In this document: piece by piece, positions 1 to 5,345 of the stretch
How the letters are laid out: every line of letters starts with the position of its first letter
How positions within the stretch are numbered: position 1 is the first letter of the stretch
DNA from: a bacterium
GTDB taxonomy: Bacteria; Tectomicrobia; Entotheonellia; Entotheonellales; Entotheonellaceae
Reading direction: 5' to 3'
NCBI GenBank assembly: GCA_027294925.1
Contig: JAPULM010000548.1
Coordinates: 1 to 5,345 of the forward strand
DNA length: 5,345 nucleotides
The notes under the pieces: generated by a model
Seen by the model: the letters and a program-made list of their open reading frames with translations, nothing else
The model's database searches: none
What the model was told of the DNA's origin: nothing
Translations under genes and position numbers: made by a program

Positions 1-477
1 CTAAACGCCTCGTTCGTGTTGGTATCACCGACTGGCAGCCGAACGGTTGCCGCCGACCATTTCTTTCTCGACTTCTTCACCACGGCCCTGGCGCCCAACG
101 ACGTGCTGACAGAGATTCGCATCCCGCTGCCGCCTGCGGGGACCGGCACGGCGTACGAGAAGCTGGCACACCCGGCTTCACGGTACGTCGTGGTGAGCGC
201 CGGGGCGCAGGTCCAGCGCCAGGCTTCCGGTCAATGCGCCTCGGCTCGGGTGGCAATCGGTGGCTTGGGCAATGGTCCGTGCCGTGCCGCGGCCACGGAA
301 GCGGCGCTGCAAGGCCAACCGCTCACCCCGGACGTTATCGCTGCGGCGGCAGCCAAGGCGGCTGAAGGGATTGATACAGACGACGATACCTACGCCAGCG
401 CCGACTACAAGCGTCATATGGCAACGGTGTACGCGCGACGCGCTATTGCCACCGCCGTGCAACGAGCGGCAAGGTGA
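1..477 (+). CDS. FAD-binding medium subunit of a CoxM/CutM-type molybdenum hydroxylase (3' part only)
   Basis: The start lies before the window; the frame is open from base 1 and gives 158 residues ending in TGA. In this family the medium subunit holds FAD and passes electrons from the 2Fe-2S small subunit to an acceptor, acting as part of a soluble or membrane-associated heterotrimer. The visible part covers the end of the FAD-binding domain and the C-terminal CO dehydrogenase flavoprotein domain. Diagnostic stretches are DFFTTALAPNDVLTEIRIP (residues 24-42 of the visible part), the AYEKLAHPASRYVVVSAGA segment after it, a VAIGGLGNGPCRA segment, and a C-terminal YKRHMATVYARRAI helix typical of these proteins. 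The large subunit gene follows 62 bases downstream on the same strand, so they are probably cotranscribed. No 2Fe-2S subunit gene lies between them; it may be upstream. The substrate cannot be told from this subunit. Family assignment is firm. Confidence 0.93.
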   Translation, partial: LNASFVLVSPTGSRTVAADHFFLDFFTTALAPNDVLTEIRIPLPPAGTGTAYEKLAHPASRYVVVSAGAQVQRQASGQCASARVAIGGLGNGPCRAAATEAALQGQPLTPDVIAAAAAKAAEGIDTDDDTYASADYKRHMATVYARRAIATAVQRAAR

Positions 478-495
478 TCGGACGAGGAAAACAGC

Positions 496-543
496 ATGTC
501 CGCAGCAGCTTTCGATAACCGCCTGCATGAGGTAACACCGTGA
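496..543 (+). CDS. possible 15-codon leader ORF coupled to the large subunit gene
   Basis: ATG at 496 opens a frame encoding MSAAAFDNRLHEVTP and stops at TGA 541-543. A good Shine-Dalgarno stretch, GAGGA (484-488), sits 7 bases upstream. The stop overlaps the GTG start of the large subunit gene as GTGA (540-543), the usual geometry for translational coupling. The peptide resembles no family I know. It may be a short leader that feeds ribosomes to the large subunit start, or a chance frame. A third possibility is that it is the true N-terminus of the large subunit, split off by a one-base frameshift or sequencing error. The sequence alone does not decide. Confidence 0.35.
   Translation: MSAAAFDNRLHEVTP
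528..533 (+). promoter_or_regulatory. ribosome binding site for the large subunit GTG start
   Basis: TGAGGT lies 6 bases before the GTG at 540 and contains the GAGG core (529-532). Its position supports GTG 540 as the start over any later ATG. The site lies inside the 15-codon frame that ends on this start, so a ribosome translating that frame would pass over it just before terminating. Confidence 0.6.
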
Positions 544-2861
544 CAATCGAACACCCTCCGTCTGGACTCATCGGTGCAGCGGTTCGCCGGGTCGAAGACC
601 CCGTTCTGCTGACCGGTAAGGGATGCTATACGGACGATATCCAGCTACCGGGCATGCTTCACATGGCGTTCCTGCGCAGCCCGTATCCGCATGCCAACAT
701 TGTAGCCATCAACACGAGCGCGGCGCGGGCGCTGCCCGGCGTCGCAGCCGTCTTGACTGGCAACGACTTGGACCAGCGTCTGAACATCCCGGTGATCCCC
801 ATGCTGCCCGGCATGAAGATACCACCGCATCCACTGTTGGCGCGCGGTACCGTGCATGCACCCGGCGCACCTGTGGCAGCGGTGTTGGCGCCAAGCGCCG
901 CACTCGCCCAGGACGGGGTGAACGCCATCGAGGTGGAATACGACGTGCTGCCTGTGGTGGTGCATGCCGAAAAGGCGCTAGAGCCGGGCGCGCCGCTGGC
1001 CTGGGAGGAACTCGAAAGCAACGTTTGCTACACCGTGACGAAAAAAGGCGGTGACGTGAACAGGGCATTCGCCGAGGCCGAGCATATTGTTCGGATGCGT
1101 ATCGCCAGCCCACGTCTGGTGGCACTGGCCATCGAGCCGAGAGGCGTGGTGGCCAAACCAGAACCGACGGGGGATTTAACCGTATGGCTCTCCACTCAGA
1201 GTCCGCACCGCGTGCGCGCCGAGCTGGCGACGGCGCTCGGCTTTCCTGAGCACAAGCTCCGCGTCATCGCGCCCGATGTCGGCGGCGGCTTTGGCAGCAA
1301 GGGACCTCTTTACCCGGAATACGCCCTGGCCAGTCACCTGGCGCTAAAACTTGGCCGCCCGGTCAAGTGGATCTCCACCCGCATCGAGGATTTCGTCACC
1401 ACGAATCAAGGCCGTGATCAGATCATGACGTCCGAACTGGCCCTCAAGCGGGACGGCACGATGCTCGGCTTGAAAGTCCGTGTGGTTGCCAACCTGGGCG
1501 CTTACCTGCTGTCCAGTAGCGCCATTCCGCCGCAGCGCATGATGATCATGGCCCCGGGCTGCTACCAGATCCGTAACTGCCACGTCGAGGTGGTGGCGGT
1601 ATTTACTAATACCATCTCCACTGGTCCGTATCGTGGCGCCGGACGGCCGGAATCGGTGCTGAATATCGAACGCTTGATCGACAAAGCAGCACGCGATTTG
1701 GGCCTCGACCGCTTGCAGATCCGGCGCAAGAATTTCATTCGGCCGGAGCAGTTCCCCTACCGAACCGCTGTGGGTGTTGAATACGATTCCGGTGACTACG
1801 AAAAAGCGCTCGCCGAGGCGCTGCGGCTATCCGACTACGAAAACCTCATGCGTGACCGAGACGCGGCCCGGTCGCGTGGTGACCTGGTCGGCGTCGGCGT
1901 CTCGACCTTCGTGGAGCCGAGCGGCGGTGCCGGTTTTGAAAGCGCTACCGTTCGGGTGGAGCGCACCGGAGAGATAACCGTGCTGACGGGTTCCAGTTCC
2001 CACGGCCAGGGGCATGAGACCGTGTTTGCTCAGATTGTGGCCGACAAGATGCGCGTTGCCATGCATCATGTGGCTATTCGACACGGCGACACGCTAGTGG
2101 TTCAGCAGGGAGTCGGCACCTTTGGTAGCCGCAGTGCCGTCACCGGCGGCGGCGCCCTGGCCTTGGCCATCGAGCGCGTCATTACAAAGGCCCAGGACAT
2201 CGCGGCGCATTTGGTGGAAGCGGCGCCTGCAGACATCGTTCAAACGGATGACGGATTCGCTGTAGCGGGCGTACCGGAAAAGAAGGTGACCTGGCGTCAG
2301 ATCGCGGCGGCGGCGTACGGCGGAAGAATTCCGTCCGATATGGAACCCGGCCTTCAAGAGACGGCCTTCTTCGATCCCAGACGTGAAGCCTGGGGGTTTG
2401 GCGCCCATGTGGCACTGGTGAGAATTGACCGGGAAACCGGGACGCCGACACTTGCAAAGCTCGTGCTGGTCGACGACTGCGGCGTCATCATCAACCCGAT
2501 GATCGTTGAGGGGCAGATCCACGGCGGCGTGGCGCAGGGTCTCGGCGAAGCCTTGCGAGAACAAATGCTATACAGTGACGACGGCCAGCCGCTCACTGGC
2601 TCTTTGATGGATTACGCGGTGCCGCGTGCCAGCGATATGCCGCCACTGGTCATCGGCGAGACCGTAACGCCGAACCCCTTCCACCCCTTCGGCGTCAAAG
2701 GCGTGGGCGAGGCCGGCTGCAATGGCGCACCTCCTGCGGTCGCCAACGCCGTGATGGACGCCCTGGCTCCTCTGGGTGTCGATCATGTTGACATGCCGTA
2801 CACCGCGCCTAAGCTCTGGGCGGTGATTCGGCAAGCAGAGTCAGAGAGAGGGCACTCGTAG
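540..2861 (+). CDS. Molybdopterin-binding large subunit, xanthine oxidase / form II CoxL-like family
   Basis: The complete 773-residue protein has the usual length for this family. It carries the molybdenum-molybdopterin cytosine dinucleotide type active site that hydroxylates or oxidises a small substrate and sends electrons to the 2Fe-2S and FAD subunits. Residues about 15-135 form the hammerhead domain (RRVEDPVLLTGKGCYTDDI start); the rest is the two-part Mo cofactor-binding domain. Visible motifs are DVGGGFGSK (246-254), PYRGAGRPE (363-371), GQGHET (489-494), and GVKGVGEAG (718-726) with the presumed catalytic Glu724. The active-site loop has Gly366 where form I CO dehydrogenase (AYRCSFR) has the Cys that binds copper, so this is a form II enzyme. 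Form II members include dehydrogenases of N-heterocycles and others, and CO oxidation is not established for most. The GTG start is chosen from the upstream GAGG and the fit to family N-termini. It is the last gene of its operon here, facing a convergent DUF58 gene. Substrate unknown. Confidence 0.95.
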   Translation: MTIEHPPSGLIGAAVRRVEDPVLLTGKGCYTDDIQLPGMLHMAFLRSPYPHANIVAINTSAARALPGVAAVLTGNDLDQRLNIPVIPMLPGMKIPPHPLLARGTVHAPGAPVAAVLAPSAALAQDGVNAIEVEYDVLPVVVHAEKALEPGAPLAWEELESNVCYTVTKKGGDVNRAFAEAEHIVRMRIASPRLVALAIEPRGVVAKPEPTGDLTVWLSTQSPHRVRAELATALGFPEHKLRVIAPDVGGGFGSKGPLYPEYALASHLALKLGRPVKWISTRIEDFVTTNQGRDQIMTSELALKRDGTMLGLKVRVVANLGAYLLSSSAIPPQRMMIMAPGCYQIRNCHVEVVAVFTNTISTGPYRGAGRPESVLNIERLIDKAARDLGLDRLQIRRKNFIRPEQFPYRTAVGVEYDSGDYEKALAEALRLSDYENLMRDRDAARSRGDLVGVGVSTFVEPSGGAGFESATVRVERTGEITVLTGSSSHGQGHETVFAQIVADKMRVAMHHVAIRHGDTLVVQQGVGTFGSRSAVTGGGALALAIERVITKAQDIAAHLVEAAPADIVQTDDGFAVAGVPEKKVTWRQIAAAAYGGRIPSDMEPGLQETAFFDPRREAWGFGAHVALVRIDRETGTPTLAKLVLVDDCGVIINPMIVEGQIHGGVAQGLGEALREQMLYSDDGQPLTGSLMDYAVPRASDMPPLVIGETVTPNPFHPFGVKGVGEAGCNGAPPAVANAVMDALAPLGVDHVDMPYTAPKLWAVIRQAESERGHS

Positions 2862-2913
2862 AGCCGCACGGACGTCCCTGAGAGGTCATCGTTTGGAGGC
2901 TCTTGAAATTGTC
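2862..2913. other. short gap between convergent genes, composition boundary
   Basis: These 52 bases separate the TAG of the large subunit from the TAG of the DUF58 gene. I looked for a bidirectional intrinsic terminator and found no GC-rich hairpin followed by a T-run on either strand. There is only a small palindrome, GGACGTCC (2870-2877), and a weak GAGCC/GGCTC pair (2861-2865 with 2898-2902) separated by 32 bases. Base composition falls from GC-rich on the left to about even on the right across this gap. No insertion sequence end, target duplication or tRNA remnant was seen. Confidence 0.6.
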
Positions 2914-4251
2914 CTATAAGCGGCCACTGCGCTTTATCTTCATATACTCATTGACCAGATTCATATGCAGCTGCTGTGGTGTGGAATCCACCATTACCAC
3001 GCCGGAGGCCTGCAGCTTGTGTAGTAATTGTTGCCGTTGCTGTACAAACTGTAGGGTGGCACAGTAATTTAGGGCATGGTGAAAATTGACCGCCGCACGC
3101 GCCAGCGTTCGATCGAGAAAATTTTCCCGCAAACTGGCGATCATCACCATATGCCGTTGTGCTAACAGCCCTGTGGCAGTCAGCAAATCTTCACCATCTT
3201 CCTCCCGTACGTTGCTGATCACTACTACCAGGGCGCGTTTACGGTGGCGCTTTATCAGCTGTTGGGACGCTTGTATAAAATCGCTACTTTCTGTACTGCT
3301 ATGCAGGTCATAGAGATGATTCAACAAGGTATGAATACCAGCCTGCCCTTTGATCGGGCTGAGCCAACGTTGATCACCGGCAAAGCTCATCACGCCGACC
3401 GCATCGCCCTGGCGTAAGGCGACGTATGCGGTGCAGAGTAACGCATTCAGAGCGTGGTCAAAATGGCTCAGTTGGTCATCTTTGTGGTGCAAGCGCCGGC
3501 CGCAATCGAGTAGAAAGATAATATCCTGATCACGTTCGTCCTGGTATTCTCGGGAAATGGGCTTGTGTTGTCTGGCCGTTGCTTTCCAGTCAATTTGTCG
3601 CAAGGCATCGCCTGCCCGAAATTCTCTTAACTGATGGAAATCTAGCCCCTCGCCACGCCGTTGCGTCAAGTGGGCACCTAAGCGGTTGATATTTTCTTCT
3701 AGACCTAAGGTCGCGAGGTGGGCAATCGGGGCAAAATTAGGATAAACCTTAATGGCGCTGGTTTTACCGACCAAGACCAGCCGCTGCCATAGGCCCAATG
3801 GTGAATCGATACGTAAACAGGTTAGTCCAAACTCAGCCCCACCCCGCATAATGGGGGTGATCGGATAATGAATCGTTTGGCGTGCGCGTGCCGCTAGCGT
3901 TATCACCATGGGCAAACTGCCGGCTTCAACGGCATCAGGATAGTGCTCGTGCAGCGTCATCCGCAGGGAATAACGAAAAGGGTTGGTAATCTCCAGGCAA
4001 ACCGTATTGCGTACACCTAACGCCAAGCTGCTGGGTAGCTTGCGCTGTACATCGATCGTGCTGAGATGGCGTTGACGTCCCGCATCATAGAAACAAACGA
4101 GCCCCATCAGTATACCCAAGCCCCACCATAGGGTGCTCAGTTGTGCTGAGTCAGGGACGGATAGCGAGGTGGTATGGCGCACAAGCAATAAGGCGAGCGC
4201 CAGTAAAGCCCAGCTCGTTAGCACCTGTAAGAGCCTACGGCTAGGTCTCAT
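2914..4251 (-). CDS. DUF58 domain-containing membrane protein with vWA-like fold
   Basis: The protein has 445 residues, normal for the family. Two hydrophobic segments lie near the N-terminus (about 8-25 and 40-56), after a basic MRPSRR start, so it is probably anchored in the inner membrane with most of the chain on one side. The DUF58 signature is clear at about 200-235: GEGLDFHQLREFRAGDALRQ followed by IDWKATAR and then REYQDERDQD. A vWA-like core follows with IIFLLDCGRRL (244-254). The metal-site position reads D249-C-G251-R-R253 and lacks the DxSxS of a classical MIDAS. DUF58 proteins are usually encoded next to MoxR ATPases and are believed to be their partners; the precise function is not established. 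ATG 4249-4251 overlaps the TGA of the MoxR gene by four bases (ATGA), which fixes the start and implies coupled translation. This is the last gene of the operon before the convergent molybdenum hydroxylase genes. Confidence 0.93.
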   Translation of the reverse strand: MRPSRRLLQVLTSWALLALALLLVRHTTSLSVPDSAQLSTLWWGLGILMGLVCFYDAGRQRHLSTIDVQRKLPSSLALGVRNTVCLEITNPFRYSLRMTLHEHYPDAVEAGSLPMVITLAARARQTIHYPITPIMRGGAEFGLTCLRIDSPLGLWQRLVLVGKTSAIKVYPNFAPIAHLATLGLEENINRLGAHLTQRRGEGLDFHQLREFRAGDALRQIDWKATARQHKPISREYQDERDQDIIFLLDCGRRLHHKDDQLSHFDHALNALLCTAYVALRQGDAVGVMSFAGDQRWLSPIKGQAGIHTLLNHLYDLHSSTESSDFIQASQQLIKRHRKRALVVVISNVREEDGEDLLTATGLLAQRHMVMIASLRENFLDRTLARAAVNFHHALNYCATLQFVQQRQQLLHKLQASGVVMVDSTPQQLHMNLVNEYMKIKRSGRL

Positions 4252-5228
4252 AACCGTGGTGCTTCTACCGAGGCAAAGGTCTGCTTTAATACTTGGTCGG
4301 GGGATAAGCCCTCAATTGCCATTTCCGCAGCGAGCGCGATGCGGTGGCGCATAACGGGGAGCACCATGCTTTTGACATCATCAGGCAATACAAAATCGCT
4401 CCCTCTGAGCAGCGCATGAGCACGCGCGCAGCGTACTAAGGCAAGGCAAGCGCGGGTGCCGGCGCCGCGTTGAATGGTCGGGCTTTGGCGAGTGGCGCGG
4501 ACAAGACGGACAGCATAATCCGACACCTTATCATCCACTACAATATTAGCAGCCACCTGCTGAAGTTTAAAGACCTGTTGCGGACTGACCACCGCTTCCT
4601 TTTGCTCAAAGGCGTCTTGATCATCAATATGACCGGTGGTGATCTGACGGGTCAAGAGAACTTCATCGTCATGCCTGGGGTAATCCATCAAGATCTTCAC
4701 AAGAAAACGGTCGAGGTCCGCTTCGGGCAAGGGGTAGGTACCTTCCTGTTCGATAGGGTTCTGCGTCGCCATGACCATAAACGGGATTGGCATGGGGTGG
4801 GACTTGCCCTCCAAGGTGACTTGTTTTTCCTGCATTACTTCCAACAACGCAGCCTGAGTCTTAGCTGGGGACCGGTTGATCTCATCGGCTAACAATAAAT
4901 TGGTAAACACCGGACCTTTACGGAGATGGAACTGACTGTTTTTCATATCATACAAAACGTGCCCGGTGATATCGCTGGGCATTAAGTCCGGGGTGAACTG
5001 AATACGCTTGAATTCACCGTTAAAACAGTTAGCCAACGCTCGCACTAATAAGGTTTTACCGAGGCCGGGCACGCCTTCAACCAACACGTGACCGCTGGAC
5101 AATAGGGCAATCAATATATGGTCGACAACGTCAGCTTGACCAAGTAACTCAGCGTTGATGCGTTGCTGCAGCTGGTTGACTAATGCAATTGCTTGTTCAA
5201 AACCAATTGCATTCATTTGAGAACTCAT
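4248..5228 (-). CDS. MoxR-family AAA+ ATPase
   Basis: MoxR ATPases are cytoplasmic AAA+ proteins thought to remodel or help mature partner proteins, often through vWA-domain partners. Counting from ATG 5228 the protein has 326 residues. It shows Walker A GVPGLGKT (52-59), Walker B LLLADE (111-116) followed by INRSPAKTQAALLEVMQE, a sensor 1 stretch MATQNPIEQEGTYPLPEADL with Asn157, the LDRF arginine finger at Arg174, and a sensor 2 stretch GAGTRACLALVRCARA with Arg259 in place of the commoner GASPRA. All catalytic residues are present, so it should be active. The ATG at 5228 overlaps the upstream stop as ATGA and is preferred. A GTG at 5255 in frame has a better Shine-Dalgarno, GGAG (5267-5264, 8-base spacing), and would add nine residues. 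The gene overlaps the downstream DUF58 gene by four bases. The pairing points to the MRP subfamily of MoxR and not to the CoxD group; that subfamily call is inference. Confidence 0.95.
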   Translation of the reverse strand: MSSQMNAIGFEQAIALVNQLQQRINAELLGQADVVDHILIALLSSGHVLVEGVPGLGKTLLVRALANCFNGEFKRIQFTPDLMPSDITGHVLYDMKNSQFHLRKGPVFTNLLLADEINRSPAKTQAALLEVMQEKQVTLEGKSHPMPIPFMVMATQNPIEQEGTYPLPEADLDRFLVKILMDYPRHDDEVLLTRQITTGHIDDQDAFEQKEAVVSPQQVFKLQQVAANIVVDDKVSDYAVRLVRATRQSPTIQRGAGTRACLALVRCARAHALLRGSDFVLPDDVKSMVLPVMRHRIALAAEMAIEGLSPDQVLKQTFASVEAPRL

Positions 5229-5345
5229 ATGGATTTTCTGATTTGTTGCAAGCACTGAATGGTCTCCAGGAAATTGTCTTCATGTTGATTGCCGTCAGCG
5301 CTCATGGCGTCCTCAACCCGAGATAGGCTGAGACCGCTACACTCA
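5225..5345 (-). CDS. C-terminal end of an upstream gene, probably a DUF4350 protein (5' part outside window)
   Basis: Reading the minus strand from base 5344, a frame stays open for 39 codons and ends at TGA 5227-5225. The stop overlaps the preferred MoxR start as ATGA. The peptide contains GLSLSRVEDAM and ends in FLETIQCLQQIRKSI, a helical, hydrophilic tail. In the common operon type, a membrane-anchored DUF4350 protein is encoded directly before MoxR and often ends in a similar helix with a QxIR-like motif. I infer the DUF4350 assignment from position and this tail; the fragment is too short to prove it. No stop codon interrupts the frame up to the window edge. The Shine-Dalgarno of the alternative MoxR GTG start lies inside this coding region. 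Confidence 0.65.
   Translation of the reverse strand, partial: ECSGLSLSRVEDAMSADGNQHEDNFLETIQCLQQIRKSI
5264..5267 (-). promoter_or_regulatory. candidate ribosome binding site for the alternative MoxR GTG start
   Basis: On the minus strand GGAG (5267 down to 5264) is followed after 8 bases by GTG 5255-5253, in frame with MoxR. The ATG at 5228 has only a weak AGAAAA upstream and may depend on coupling with the preceding gene. This site is therefore the main argument for the longer MoxR protein. It falls in Leu-Glu codons of the upstream gene, so it could be chance. Confidence 0.3.

Noticed and set aside
178..546. 122-codon minus-strand reading frame opposite the medium subunit gene
   Set aside because: It lies antisense to a well-supported family gene, its product is Arg/Cys/His-rich without recognisable domains, and such frames are common in GC-rich coding DNA.
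2094..2564. 156-codon minus-strand reading frame inside the large subunit gene
   Set aside because: The plus strand carries conserved Mo-hydroxylase motifs through this stretch; the antisense product shows no family features.
540..2861. Annotation as true aerobic CO dehydrogenase (form I CoxL)
   Set aside because: The AYRCSFR loop with the copper-binding Cys is absent; the sequence reads PYRGAGR.
2870..2877. Palindrome GGACGTCC as an operator or recombination site
   Set aside because: It is a single eight-base palindrome between convergent genes, with no second copy or promoter nearby.
2861..2902. Possible hairpin terminator from GAGCC and GGCTC
   Set aside because: The arms are five bases with a 32-base loop and no T-run follows, so it does not meet the pattern of an intrinsic terminator.
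4470..4892. 140-codon plus-strand reading frame opposite the MoxR gene
   Set aside because: It is antisense to the MoxR core, including Walker B and sensor 1, and the product looks unlike any protein.

Overview
This window is 5345 bases of bacterial DNA, most likely proteobacterial. It holds two gene blocks that converge on a short gap at about 2862-2913. The left block (1-2861, plus strand) looks GC-rich, about 65% in a line I counted by eye. The right block (2914-5345, minus strand) is nearer 50% in a counted line. The lineage is judged from protein flavour and operon layout only; no rRNA or other marker gene is present.

Left block: the 3' end of a FAD-binding medium subunit (CoxM/CutM type), then a complete 773-residue molybdopterin-binding large subunit of the xanthine oxidase / CO dehydrogenase family. 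Together with a 2Fe-2S small subunit, which must be encoded outside the window if present, they would form a three-subunit molybdenum hydroxylase. The large subunit has the form II signature PYRGAGR and not the Cys-containing AYRCSFR loop of true Cu-Mo CO dehydrogenase. CO is therefore unlikely to be proven as its substrate, which remains unknown. Between the two genes lies a 15-codon reading frame with a good ribosome binding site. Its stop overlaps the GTG start of the large subunit, suggesting translational coupling.

Right block, read leftward from 5345: the last 39 codons of an upstream gene (probably a DUF4350 protein, from context), a MoxR-family AAA+ ATPase, and a DUF58 membrane protein with a vWA-like fold. 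Both junctions are 4-base ATGA overlaps, so this is one tightly coupled operon of the widespread MoxR-DUF58 type. Such pairs are thought to act in chaperone-like or cell-envelope functions.

The two blocks run tail to tail with 52 bases between the stop codons and no recognisable intrinsic terminator. Their base composition and codon choice differ, so the molybdenum hydroxylase genes may have been acquired separately from the MoxR operon. CO dehydrogenase clusters also carry a MoxR-like ATPase (CoxD), but here the orientation, composition and DUF58 partner argue against a direct functional link. I found no mobile element, CRISPR array, tRNA, rRNA or convincing new system.
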